DNA of 64,000 bases from Mastigias papua (taxonomy: Eukaryota; Cnidaria; Scyphozoa; Rhizostomeae; Mastigiidae), in assembly GCA_964019165.1 (NCBI GenBank), contig OZ025271.1, positions 3,620,501 to 3,684,500 of the forward strand. The letters run 5' to 3'. The position numbers and the translations under genes were made by a program. The notes under the pieces are model-generated. The model had not been told where the DNA came from. It did no database searches and saw only the letters and a program-made list of their open reading frames with translations. Each line of letters opens with the position of its first letter. Positions within the stretch are counted from its first letter, which is position 1. This document shows, in pieces, positions 36,678 through 48,373 of this stretch.

Positions 36678-38261
36678 TCACAAAAATGAAACAACAGGTC
36701 TAGGACATGCTTCATTGTTGCATTCATGCGTCATGAAGACACAGGGATACAATGCCTCATGGTCAACAGGAATCGATAGGTGTTTTCCCTCCTCCGTTTC
36801 ACAACATATAATCGTTAATCGTTTATTCTTCAAATCCAGTAAAACCATATATGTCCTCGACTCTCGCATATATATCGACGAACGACGCTTCGGTCGCCTA
36901 CTCACTCGCCTCTCCGTTGTCGCTGGGCCATACTTCGTTATGCCGAGATTAAAATCACAAGTATGTTCAATGTCAACGTCTATAATATTCGTTCTAGATG
37001 AGACACCGAGACAAATTCGCACCATCGGACATGCGCTCGTAAACTTGACTTTCCAAGCGTGCTTCTTTTCTTCAAATTGCTGCACAGCGTGAATCAATGC
37101 TCCCGCAGTGCCACATTTTGTTAAAAGGGCGCTCATACCTTCCTTCTGCACTGTCCAGGCTTCCTGGCTCTGTGCATTCACGTGATTTCCGTACGCTTCG
37201 ATAGGTTCCTGATCAAATGTTAAAACTTCCTTTTCGTAAACATGGCAACAGAAAGGACTTTCCGGCAGTTCAAGGTTGTTCACATATATATGGATATTGT
37301 GACATCCGGCACTTCTTGGCTTAAATGTGACTGTATGCACTCCCGAGTCATTCTGCGTTACTTCTGCGGGGTGCTTTATGTCATCCGGTCCACAAACATT
37401 AACTTTGATAACATCGTCTTTCACAAATGAAGTTTGCATACTAGTGTTGCGAGTTACCACGCGAAACTTTGCAGTATCGTGAACCAAGCCGTAGTATAAG
37501 CCTATCCCAACTGCCTCTGAATGCAGTGCAGAAGCGAGGTTCTCACCAATATCTCCAAATTTTGAAATAGCGTCTACCACTTCAGCTTCGTATGAGAACT
37601 GGAGATTTCCAACTCTAAGGACACGCAGACCTTTGATACTTGCAACCGTTGGTTTCACAGTGCCATTAAAATCCTCATCGAAGCTCCCTGTCCGAGGAAT
37701 CATATCAGGAAATTTCGGAATGTCTTCAATCGGATTATTCTCATCAAAATCATCAAAATTCTCATATCTAAATTTTAAAAGGCTCAGCTTCTTCTTCCCC
37801 TCAATGTCGGCCTTGCGAAGGAGCTCTTTCCTCCGTTTCTCAAGTACTTTAGTAAGGTCATCAAAGGATTCATTGATACGACTTTTCGTCTTGTTTACAT
37901 TGGAAATAATATTGGCCCTGATGAGCTCGACCCAGTCCTTTTGCCATTCATAAACATCGTTGTCGGGAAGTTTCTCGAGCACGCCAGCATCTTTTAAAGG
38001 ACTGTCAATACAGGATTCTAATAGGGGGCATTCGCTGCAAATATCATTCAATTGGCACTTTCTTCCAAGTTTACGATTAATATGACGGTGTTTAACTACA
38101 TTTCCAGTTTCTGAGAAATTTAAATCTGGCGATGATACTGGAGACGGATCAAAGCCAATACTTCTTCTTCTTGGTGAAATTGGATATTCTGACATATTGT
38201 TAGTTAAAATGGAGTTCTCAAACACCGGGCGGAAATATTTGTGTCTCCTTGACCGATGCAT
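36678..38261 (-). CDS. TRIM-like protein: coiled coil, filamin repeat, SPRY-like
   Basis: The open frame extends to 38393, but a splice acceptor (TTACTCTTTCTTTCAG) ends at 38285, so the likely first codon is the ATG at 38261, giving 527 aa. In order: a basic, serine-rich N-terminus; a cysteine-containing patch (70-85) too short for a full B-box; a helical, charged region likely to form a coiled coil (about 110-165); a filamin/ABP280-type repeat (about 245-345, ending AGCHNIHIYVNNLELPESPF); a SPRY/B30.2-like C-terminus (about 385-525, with HAWKVKF and LGVSSR). RING is absent. This arrangement resembles TRIM-family proteins, where the C-terminal domains bind targets, but without RING it would not be a ubiquitin ligase by itself. 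An upstream non-coding or short coding exon is expected to the right of 38285. Confidence 0.75.
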   Translation of the reverse strand: MHRSRRHKYFRPVFENSILTNNMSEYPISPRRRSIGFDPSPVSSPDLNFSETGNVVKHRHINRKLGRKCQLNDICSECPLLESCIDSPLKDAGVLEKLPDNDVYEWQKDWVELIRANIISNVNKTKSRINESFDDLTKVLEKRRKELLRKADIEGKKKLSLLKFRYENFDDFDENNPIEDIPKFPDMIPRTGSFDEDFNGTVKPTVASIKGLRVLRVGNLQFSYEAEVVDAISKFGDIGENLASALHSEAVGIGLYYGLVHDTAKFRVVTRNTSMQTSFVKDDVIKVNVCGPDDIKHPAEVTQNDSGVHTVTFKPRSAGCHNIHIYVNNLELPESPFCCHVYEKEVLTFDQEPIEAYGNHVNAQSQEAWTVQKEGMSALLTKCGTAGALIHAVQQFEEKKHAWKVKFTSACPMVRICLGVSSRTNIIDVDIEHTCDFNLGITKYGPATTERRVSRRPKRRSSIYMRESRTYMVLLDLKNKRLTIICCETEEGKHLSIPVDHEALYPCVFMTHECNNEACPRPVVSFL

Positions 38262-38284
38262 TTTGCTTTGCAAAACCAGAGTGT

Positions 38285-39080
38285 CTGAAAGAAAGAGTAA
38301 CTGCCTATCACAACATGAAATTTGCAAAAACACTAATAGCAATTCGGACAAATTAAAAAAATCACTACCACACCCAGCATCCATGCACACCACATCAAAA
38401 ACTGCTGAACTTATACCACAAAGAGTTGAAATAAACGAAACGATTGAATGCGTTCCACTACAAATACCACATTAACAAGGATAGCACTGATTTTAAAACC
38501 TTTGAAATGAAAAGAAGTTCGCTAATCAGTACGAAAGAATTTGAAACGCCAGTACAAGCCACTAAATATAATTGAACATGCTCATAAGTTCATATCATAT
38601 AAATTATACAAACATACATACATATACAAAAATAAATATATATGTATATAACATATATATATATTTATATTCAACATTTAACACATTAACATAAATAGAG
38701 TTTTCATGGATGACTGGTTCTGAGTTCAATTGAATACGACCACACTCATACCGCACAAGGTGTATACCTGTGCAGCATATACAAAGCATATGCACACAGG
38801 ATGATTGCAACAAAGGTCAAGATAACAGACGTTTGCCAGGATAGTTTCTATCGTTTCCAATTGATATTACATTACAAATGATAGAATAGGCCATTGTTCC
38901 AAAGTATGTTTACTTCATACAAGATTGAAGGATTACTGTTCTAGGCCATTATCAGTTCCTCACGAACTTTTATGGTTACAGCAGCAGCAGCCCAGTATTA
39001 ACTATACAAAAAACTGTGACAAAATTAATCTACAAATGACAATATTGAAGCATTCGGAAAACACTTTTGTTCAGTCAGTG
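38285..39080. other. Upstream intron or spacer of the TRIM-like gene
   Basis: No clear exon. It has short (TATG/TATA) stretches at 38610-38670. The first exon and promoter of the gene should lie here or further right, but I cannot place them. Confidence 0.4.
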
Positions 39081-39081
39081 A

Positions 39082-39348
39082 TATTCCTTTCGTAGGATAC
39101 AATCCTGCTACTTAAATCGATAAATCTTCCCCTTTCTTCTTCTTCTTCTTCTTTTACATACTGCGCACTGTACATTGACCTATACTTAGGTATTACATAC
39201 AGGTGTGTTAGTATCCTTTCGTAGGATATAATCCTGCTACTTAAATCGATAAATCTTCCCCTTTCTTCTTCTTCTTCTTCTTCTTCTTTTACATACTGCG
39301 CACTGTACATTGACCTATACTTAGGTATTACATACAGGTGTGTTAGTA
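39082..39348. repeat. Tandem duplication, unit 129 bp, with (TTC)n
   Basis: Two adjacent copies of a unit containing CCTTTCGTAGGATA, CTGCTACTTAAATCGAT, a (TTC)n run and CATTGACCTATACTTAGG. The period is 129 bp (landmarks at 39091 and 39220). Copy two has a longer TTC run. Near identity implies a recent duplication. Confidence 0.85.
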
Positions 39349-39995
39349 TGTTAGGAAGAAAACTTCATTTATCAAATAAAGAGGGGAAAATGAAGATGGC
39401 TAAAATGAAGAAGATCAAATGAGTGCGACCCCTTCAAAAGCAACTTACAGTAATTTGATGATTCAAGAGAATAATAATCGATCATTTTTACATATTTATA
39501 AAGCAAATGGAATGACTCGTAACATTAAAGCATTGATATAGAAAAACAACAACTATACCAGAAATTCCTCTTCGTACGTTCATCATTTTCACAAAACTCG
39601 TATACCGCTGATATGTTGCCATCAATATCGATAAACATGATCTGATTGCTTCTGGTATTTCACTTGCTGAAATCTTAATTTATTGAAACGCTACTAAACC
39701 GCACAGCGCATATGACGTCAGCACTTGAATTCAACTCAGAAATTGATTCACGTGTCTTGTTGCATAATTGATCAATTGCAAATTGACTCATGACGCTAGA
39801 CAATCTACGGGCATTTCTCGTTACTTCTCGAATACTTAACACCAATCGGCCATCAGGTATGAAACAAGTTTCACACCAAATCAAACAAAACGGTACAGCT
39901 TCTGACTAGTCATTAGCTCCACAGCGAAGTATAACCATCGTCAAAAGTACCAGAACCCCCTTATATCTTAAGGAGGGTTTGAGATGAAATACCTA
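39349..39995. other. No gene seen
   Basis: Spacer with short frames only. Confidence 0.4.
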
Positions 39996-40272
39996 CAATA
40001 GTCACCAAAAGTCCTTGGGACACTTAGAAGAAACAGATAAAAAACCACTTTCCTCTACATATTGTGATAGTTGCTAGAAACATGCACCCCCCTCCCCCCA
40101 GAACAATGTTGGTTCGCTTGTGGGACACTTGAAATTGGCGTGCACGCCAAATTTTTCCATTATCGCAGGTACTTCTCCAGAAAACCAACATTGTTTCAGG
40201 GAGAGAGGGGGATGAAAGTTCGTTGCAGAATACAAAAAGTGCAAAGTGTCCCAGGACTTTTGGCGAGTATTG
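39996..40272. mobile_element. Foldback MITE with TA duplication (Tc1/mariner-type)
   Basis: The 277-bp element is flanked by TA at 39994-39995 and 40273-40274. Ends pair over about 30 bp: CAATAGTCACCAAAAGTCC on the left against CAATACTCGCCAAAAGTCC on the right strand. Inner arms also pair, around AACAATGTTGGTT and AACCAACATTGTT, so almost the whole element folds back. It is non-coding. Confidence 0.75.
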
Positions 40273-40274
40273 TA

Positions 40275-42372
40275 TGTGCATCGCAGCCATGTCTATCAGA
40301 TACCAAGCACTAAAATCCAATACTAGCAAAAGATAACAGGTGATAAACCTCATTAATCCTAGTGATATAGCAATCTACACTACTGGTTAGAGATGATGCA
40401 ATTTCACAACAATGTTAGCAGGTTTTTCAATCTGGTGCCTTCATAGCAAATGGTAGTCAAATTCGTCCAATACGTATCTATAAAGCGTTGAAATTTCCTC
40501 CTTTGGAAATCTCAAACCCAACCACCAAAGCGCGACAACTCAACACCACTGTTGTCCATTAAAATGCACTAAAGATAGGACACATCTGGACAAAAGTACA
40601 TCTGGTCAAAGACAATTCTTTCAAACGATTCCTTGTGAATATCAAGTAAAGCACGTATGCGTCCTAATCGCCTTTGATCACTGAAGTTATCTTTAGAAAG
40701 TGAGATTACAACGAGGAGATAGCAGAAAAAGCCTAAGTGCAGGTTGCTAAGAGCATTAGGCAACGAGGGCCAGTCGAACCAAAATACAACATTTACAATT
40801 TACAACTATCACGTTCAATTTATGGTACTAACATAACATGTAAACATAAGGCACCGTGATATATCAATAATAAAAAAGAGAGATTTATGAAATTATTAAA
40901 TAATAACTTTTAATCTATTCTGTTGGTGTCAATTATCTTATTAGCTGTGGAAATGTTCCTATACATTGTTATTGCCAGCTTTAAACAACTTACAAACAAA
41001 TGAATAAAATAAAACATAATTAAACTGTACATTATAGCCTGATGTAAAAACTATTAGTAGGAGAAGCTTTTCGGAATATTAGGCCAACAGACCGAGCAGC
41101 CATTCCACAGCAATTACACATCCATGTCAAACGAGTCACGCTAGATAAGTATGGCAAATATCAAAATCCTGAATTATGCTTCAAATTTCTTATGCATTAA
41201 TGCAATGCATGTTAGCTAAAACTAGCTGTGTTAAACAATTATGCACAATGACGCAATTTTTCATGGAAATCTACTGTGACCGTGTGACATGGATGTGCTT
41301 GACGAATAGCTGTGAAATGACATCTAGTTTTGAGGATATCAGCGCCAGAAATAGCATAGCTTAATTACTGCTAAACAATGCATAGAAAAATCTGCACTAA
41401 TTCCACCAAGGAGAAATTCTCAAACACGCAGAAATTTCAGCGACAGGACTCTTTCATACCTCTAGGGCAATGAAAGTAAGTTATGTAGACTAGAACAAGA
41501 GACAACATAAAACATATTATAAGAGGCTAAAAAGTAAATCAAGTACAGAACAGAAAGCACTCTATGGATGATCCGATGCATTCTATTACGTCCTGTGACT
41601 ATTGTCACGATCTGTGATATCTCCCCCTCGCATGCTACAGACTAGACCTGAACTCAATATATCTACAACATACTGTATTATATGTTGATGATTTGCTTGC
41701 AGGTCATTTTCTGTGCAGACAATACAGAGAAACAGGTGAGCTAGAACTCTTGCAGATAGAACAATACAGTATAACATAAGCACGAAAATCTGCGTGCAAA
41801 GGCTAATCCTATCAAATAAAACAAATAGAATACAACAGGCTTTTAACATGCCGCACTCTAACAATCCAAATGAATTATTCAAAGCCAATATCGAAAGTTC
41901 AATCTACAGACCTATTGAATGAAAAACACCACATTTTAGAATGCCTGCAACACGTAACAAGCCATTTATGATGATAAGTGCAAAGGTAACTTAGTATGCA
42001 CTGAATAGAATTCTCCGTAAGGATATTAGGCTTCGTAATGAGAAACGCGCCGGTCTTATATATACCCATTATAGCATAACAGTAAAACTGATGTATAATG
42101 CAACATCGTTATTACAGTAATGAATGGTGATTATCAGAACATTAATTACACACAAACATGATACTAATAATAAATAATAATGATCATTAAAGTAAAAATA
42201 TGTCTCTTTAACGGTAAAATAAACCACTACAGCTATATCAACGGGCGGAATGACCAGTCAGACGATCGGACAATGCACGAAGGGTCCCCTTCAGTAAAGA
42301 TCTTTTTAGGACATAAAGTATTTTGAAGCGGCATAAAAGATGAATGTATCCTTACTGATATACCGGACATTT
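40275..42372. other. No gene seen
   Basis: About 2.1 kb without a supported gene, exon or terminal repeat; AT-rich spacer. Confidence 0.4.
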
Positions 42373-43490
42373 TCATTTCATTTCATTTCATTTTTAAATA
42401 TTTATACATGGTGGCCCCTCAGATCTAATGTCTGTTTTACAAGGGGCCATGTTAAAAACTAATTATGAATTTTAATCTAATCTATAGTAATACGCGTATA
42501 AATAATATAATCTATAGTAACATAAAAATAAAAATACAAAAATATATGAGAAATAAATAGTGAAAATAAAGTATTTTTAATTTTGTTCCACAAACATGGC
42601 TTTCAGTTTTCTCTGGAATGACCCGAAAGTCCTAGAAGATTTTATTTCACTAGGTAGGGAGTTCCAGATTGATGATCCTCTGTAAGCAAAACAGTTTTGA
42701 CCATGCCTAGATTTAAGTCTAGGAGGCCTTAAGCTCAAATTAGAGCTACGTAAAGTTCTACTTGTTATATCAGAGACTCTAGTTAACTGTTCTGTAAGGT
42801 AGAGAGGTGCCTCAGCATTTAATGCCTTATACACCATGCTTGCGGATTCTTGCATGATCATATCTGAAATACTAGGCAATTGTAGTTGTTTTAGCAGGGG
42901 CCCAACAGACACATTATACCACTATTTGTAATAATACGGATGGCTCTATTTTGCAGTTTATCTAGGGTTTTGCGACTAGTGACTCCACAGGCCCCCCAGA
43001 CAGAGCAGCAATATCTAAGATGAGGTTCAACTAGCCCCAAATATAACATTTTCAATAAATTGGTTGGTAATACTTTTTTGGCATACTTTATCATCCCAAT
43101 AGCCCTAGATACCTTCAAAGAGATGAGGCTGATATGATCTTTCCATTTCATTTGATTATCCAAAATAACTCCTAGGTACTTTACACATGTTTTCTGTTCT
43201 ATTGCTTCTCCTGATATTTTGAAATGTGCCTGTATAAGCTCTCCGCTATTGCTTTGATGCAGTTTCCTGTTAGTTCCTATTATCATGGATGTAGTTTTTG
43301 CAACATTTAAAGTTAGCTTGTTTCCGTGCAGCCATTTTCTTAGATTTTCTAGCTCAGCATTCATGGACTTTGTTATATCATCTATACTATTGGAAGCGTA
43401 CGTTGAGCTAGTATCATCTGCATACATGGTCACTTTTGAGACATGAAGTGAAAGAGGCATGTCATTTGGAATGATTTTCAACCGCATCCT
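42373..43490 (-). pseudogene. L2/CR1-like LINE, 5' truncated
   Basis: The minus-strand frame 43589-42891 carries the catalytic box MYADDTSSTYASNSIDD and, further on, NLRKWLHGNKLTLNVAKT, CVKYLGVILDNQMKWKDHI and LRYCCSVWGACG. The continuing frame 42912-42577 ends with FAYRGSSIWNSLPSEIKSS, a typical LINE C-terminal block. Homology starts at about 43490; before that the frame is unrelated. The 3' end has a (CATTT)n tail, seen at 42373-42397. One frame change separates the two pieces. Confidence 0.75.
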
Positions 43491-45348
43491 ACAATATACA
43501 AGCCCAAACCTACTCCGGACCATAATTAAACAGCCAGTCCGATCCTGGCTATACCCAGCATAGATGTTGCTGCCATCTCTCGAGTGCAATCAATTTGAAG
43601 TTAAAGCTAAGAGATATAATCAATTTATCACATATTATCATTATATATACTCACTACACTCAATGTCGTTTTGTACCGTTAACACTGCCCTAGAGGTAGC
43701 AAATCATAAAATGTCAATGAAAAACCGAAATACAACATGCAACAGTCAATCGAAGTATGAAAGGTTTGTATAGATTCAAGTTGACTTTTACTGCATAAGT
43801 ATAGTCCAATGCTATAATCTCTGAATTATAATCCTTAACTATGCTGCTCTATGTTCGATTTGCTCCTCTCTCACAGCACAGTATATAATCTGTGAAACTA
43901 TGCAACAGCCTGGATGGCAGGGCGAGACAATCTCTAAATTGAAATGCTCTAACCCCGTTACACCTTGCAGTCGCAGTCTGCAGATGAAGAATAGCCAGCC
44001 ATCATGATAAAGGTACTGAACAAGATGGCGCACAAGATGATGCGCAAGATGATGCGCAAGATGATGCGCAAGATTGTGCGCTAGATGGGACACACAAGAC
44101 TGTGAACATAGGGACAGCAATCCTGCAGCTCCCGTAACCGGTCGCATTTGGAATATAACAGTCAGTCAGCCTTTTACTGTTCCGACATTTCAAAACCTCC
44201 ACAAGCCTTCTACTTTCACACTTTATGGTCACAACAATACTTGAGCCTTCGATACATTTTTCATTTCTAGCTTCACTCGACTACCAGAGTGTGTACTTGA
44301 CAGCGTGATCCGATTGCTCAGCTATTATCGTATTCCATGCGAAATGTTGACTGCAAAGTTCAGTAGGAAATAGCATTCTAGGGTAACTGTGGAAGGCTAA
44401 AGCAAGAACTATATCGCAATTTTCCCCAGTTACAGCCTTTCAAAAGGAGTAGCTGCAGTGAAATGTTCTGGTATAGTAGCAAAAGTCTCCAAACTTAAGA
44501 CAGATTCTGTTTGTAGCCCCTGCCTTCCAGCACTATGACACTAGTACAGGGGGCAGCACGTTCACTGACTATGCGCACGTTCAACTACTTCCTCAATTTC
44601 ACACAAGGATACTTAGCACAGTCAATACAGCATTGAACTAGCAACAAAAACCTCATACAGTCTCTTGTTTATTCCAGCTACCATTTCAGCTGAATCTAAA
44701 CATAGAAAGTCCCAGTTTCTTCACATGAGGAAGGGAATGGAGAATTGAAACGAGGATGGAGCTAACGAAATGAGGAAAGAAAGAAATCGCCATGGTAGGA
44801 AAGTTGGAAGAAACTCTTGGAAAAGTGCCATGACTCCTTAATTCCTAATGCAAGAACCATAAGTTACTCGCAAAAGAACCACAAGTTAGACCATTTCACC
44901 TTCATCTATAAACATTCAACGTTCCATTTCAGCTGCATCCAAACACTTATAAGCTCACTTGCAATGGATATCTGGGGGTTTGAAATTGCTTGAAGGGTTA
45001 AAAATAGCCCTTGGGGTTGCGCATCATTCACAGGTACTACTATCAAACTTATGGTTGACGATGATAATTTTGAAAAGTGATAAACAGGAAGCGACATATC
45101 AAATATGAGTCCTCAGAACACAAGTGCAGATCGAAAGGGGAAATATTCTGTATCATGAAACTTTGTGCTCAGAGACATGCGACATGAATCAGACAAGAAA
45201 ATGAATAAGAAATGAACTGAGCACTCTGCACAGCACTCAAAAAGTTTTAGGGGGCTGTGGCTATCGAGGACTGTGGCTATCGAGGACTTTCCCCACAACT
45301 TTTTTCCGAAAAGCCCTCCACACCCAAAAACACACCTCTCGATCAGCC
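43491..45348. other. Spacer with a 12-bp minisatellite
   Basis: At about 44026-44088 a 12-bp unit (GATGCGCAAGAT) is repeated about five times with changes at the ends; frames across it are repeat translations. The rest shows no gene. Confidence 0.5.
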
Positions 45349-45350
45349 TA

Positions 45351-45544
45351 CTCTTAGGTTCCTAATAAACGTCCCGGGACGCTTATTAATTTTTCGATTT
45401 TTTCCCGACCCCCCCGGACCTTATTAGGAACCCCCGGTTTATTAATTTTCAAGTATTTGACAGATGAGTTTGTCCTTTATTCTTCAACTTTTACAAATTG
45501 TTTGTCTTTGTGTGCTCCGATCAGAGATATTTTTTATGCTGACA

Positions 45545-45611
<67 letters not shown>

Positions 45612-45817
45612 TTTTCATGCTGTATTTGGCTTATATTTCTTATTCTTGGGTTTTTGAAAAGATATCCTCTATGGAATTGTGCTTTTTAGAGATTTTGACA
45701 TTTTTTCGACATTCCAACCCCCCCCCATTTAATAAGACCCCTCCGTTTATTACATTTTCGAAAATTTTCCGACCCCCCCCTACTATTATGACCCCCCGTC
45801 TATTAGAAACCTAAGAG
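45351..45817. mobile_element. MITE with TA duplication, containing a TA array
   Basis: The ends are CTCTTAGGTTCCTAATAAAC (left) and CTCTTAGGTTTCTAATAGAC (right, other strand), flanked by TA at 45349-45350 and 45818-45819. The interior has poly-C runs near both ends and a (TA)n array at 45546-45609. A half copy of the right end is seen near 49571-49652. It is non-coding. Confidence 0.65.
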
Positions 45818-45819
45818 TA

Positions 45820-46865
45820 TATAAGAAAAGTCACTTTTAATGCATTTCCAACAAAGTTGCTTAGATGCTTGAATAGTAGTAAAATTTATCAAGAATAATA
45901 TCTGTGCTTCACAAATTAGAAATGGGTTTTACAAAACTAAACAGTAGTAATTAAAGACAGTACTAAGAAATAAGTAATACAGAGGTATTACATTTGATAA
46001 GAATAGATAGTTGTATAATGCACTCAATTGCCAAGAGAAGGATTGCAGCTCTTGGACATATCTGTAGCAGCTCTAGTAGAGAGCATAAAAGGCAGCAAAG
46101 AAGTCATCAGATCACAAGGTTGGAAAAGAAGACAACTGAAAGATAAAGCACAGATTGGCTTAGAATCAAGGAATATTTTAGACTGAAAAGAAAAAGGGAA
46201 GATAGCAAAACTGGGAAACTGTCAATTGGCACCCTACAGATGTGGTAATTGCCATCCTAAATGAATGACTTGATGAAAGACAGTTGAAAGTTTTCTTCTT
46301 TGAGAGATGTTTGTAACATGGCAGATGCTATTTACATCTACATGCAGAAAATTGACTTGCATTCTGAATGCTAAACAGTTCTGCATCAGGTTCTATACAT
46401 TTCAATACAAAAGCTTCTGCATTTTAAGCAGCAAAGTCTCTTACAAAAAGAGGAAGGGGGCACACAACAAGACGATCTATCACACACAAATGTCTAATAA
46501 TCATCTGCAAAGAAATTCTAGAAGTCTTTTGAATATTTGTGTTGATAGCAAGCATGGGGTGTATCCAAATGTATGTCTTGATAACTTACATAGAGTCTCC
46601 TAACTTTGTGGTTTACAAATTCAAATGTACTTAGGGCATTAAATATCTCAACAACAGCAACAACAACCACCACAAACAAAAATCTTGTGATTCTTATGAT
46701 TAAGCTTTCTCAAAAATCACTTGGAGTATTTAAGGTGGTAGGAAGTAAGTGCCCCCTACATATATTAGTTTGCATTTTGCACATATTTGGAGAATCCTGG
46801 GAACTAAAATATATGTAGTTGGCAGGTCTATTTGCAAAAGTCAGCAAGTGTACTACTGATCATAC
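45820..46865. other. No gene seen
   Basis: AT-rich spacer; short frames only. Confidence 0.4.
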
Positions 46866-46924
46866 CCCCACCCCACCCCACCCCACCCCACCCCACCCCA
46901 CCCCACCCCACCCCACCCCACCCC
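46866..46924. repeat. (CCCCA)n array, G-rich on the minus strand
   Basis: About 11 copies of CCCCA with no interruption after the first. The minus strand is (TGGGG)n, able to form G-quadruplexes. Confidence 0.95.
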
Positions 46925-47878
46925 TTCAATAATAATATGTAGAAATCCACCACTGTCAGAATTGAACACTGACATTAATTCACTAGAAATGAATACCAAA
47001 GCAGTGAAATCCAAAGATGCCCAGTCATAAATAATTCAGTTTGAATGACAACATGAATTGCTATCTCTCACCTAACATTATGCCATGCAAATACTTGTAG
47101 ACTTTTTTGCTCATGAAAAGGCAGGCTCATTTGTGAATAGCTTAATACCTCAAAACATTGCAAATTTCTAAAATTTACAACAACAATGTCCTGAAAATAT
47201 AAACTAATTTATAACTTGTGATTGAGATACCTGTCTTATAACCTGTAGCTTTTGTCCTCTTTATCATGTCATAGGACACAGGGCATAATCACCTATATAA
47301 AATCCCAAATAAAATCAACCACATCTGTACTTTTTCAATTGGCTCAACTTCAAGAGAAAACATATGCCAAAATTCTACGGGTTGCAAAACAACTTCACAT
47401 GGGCCTGCTTCACTGATAACAATCCATGAGACTATTGAAAAAGCCACTAAACTTGAAAAGGTGTTTTCACTAGTAATCTTGTGCCCTTCAAAGCAACAGG
47501 ACAATAGACTCCCAGTGGACAGTGTGTTCTTGAATGTCGTGCAGAACGAATGTGAACAACAATTGGCAACACTAGGATGCAAAGTTCAAGAGGTCAAAGT
47601 TTTCTTGCAGATTGTACTATTAATATCCCGTAAAAGCCGCTTTTCCATTGAGAATATAACCCCCGCATGTAGCCAGTTGTCACGTTTGCACTGGAAATTA
47701 TCAAAATTTTAGTATTACTCGGCACCAACGCAATCTCAAGTTTCCCATTCCGTGGCCTAAGGAATACAGGTCCAAGTGTTGATGCCCTCCCACCGAGTAA
47801 GATCGCTACTGAACATCAAATATATATTTATATATTTAATTGCGCACATGAAGATTTTTTGTTCTGCAAACAATTGGC
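46925..47878. other. Spacer with unassigned open frames
   Basis: Frames on both strands at about 47290-47710 look protein-like (plus strand: IHETIEKATKLEKVFSLVIL) but I cannot tell which strand, if either, is coding. No splice pair is convincing. Confidence 0.3.
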
Positions 47879-48116
47879 TCATCTTATGTCTACTATAATA
47901 AGACCTTTTCCGATTTGCACCACCTGAATGTGTCCCTTGAAGATATCGTGAACCTGCTGGTGAGTAAGCATAATTTGCAAAGAATTCGTACAGGAAGAAT
48001 AAAAGATATAACGAGTAAACAAACAGCCATTCTGATAGAAACGCACATAAAGCAAGAAAACCACCAAATGGCTGTAACATATCCTGAAGTAATGATCCAT
48101 AGAAGTTGTTTGACGT
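47879..48116 (-). CDS. Possible second exon of the small gene
   Basis: An acceptor TTGTTTGCAG ends at 48117, and the following frame in the phase set by the 48306 donor runs 78 codons to a TGA at 47879. It includes LTHQQVHDIFKGHIQVVQIG. The resulting protein would be about 101 aa. Other frames of the same DNA are also open, so the choice depends on the phase argument alone. Confidence 0.25.
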
Positions 48117-48305
48117 CTGCAAACAACGCAGGTTTAGTTCACGGCTTGGTTGATTTTATCTGATTTTACTTAGGCCCACTCTATCGCAGCAGGAATGCAA
48201 ACTAAAATCGGTAAAGATCGATAAAATAGTGCCAAAGTTTGCAAAATGCAATATGAAAGATGCCTGAGCTTATAAACATAACTCAAATCAACATGGCGCA
48301 CTTAC

Positions 48306-48373
48306 ATTAATTGCTCCATTTTCACCAAATATTTTTCAGTATGCTCGCTGTAACACGTCTTTCCAGCCACCAT
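48306..48373 (-). CDS. Possible first coding exon of a small gene
   Basis: The ATG at 48373 opens 22 codons (MVAGKTCYSEHTEKYLVKME then QL) ending in a consensus donor AT|GTAAGTG at 48306, phase 2. The short exon, good donor and lack of repeats are typical of a real first exon. Product unknown. Confidence 0.4.

Noticed and set aside
44002..44232. Cys/Ser- or His/Ala/Leu-rich frames
   Set aside because: They come from the 12-bp minisatellite and are not conserved coding sequence.
47289..47712. Overlapping protein-like frames on both strands
   Set aside because: Neither strand has motifs, a convincing ATG or a matching splice pair, so I could not choose one.
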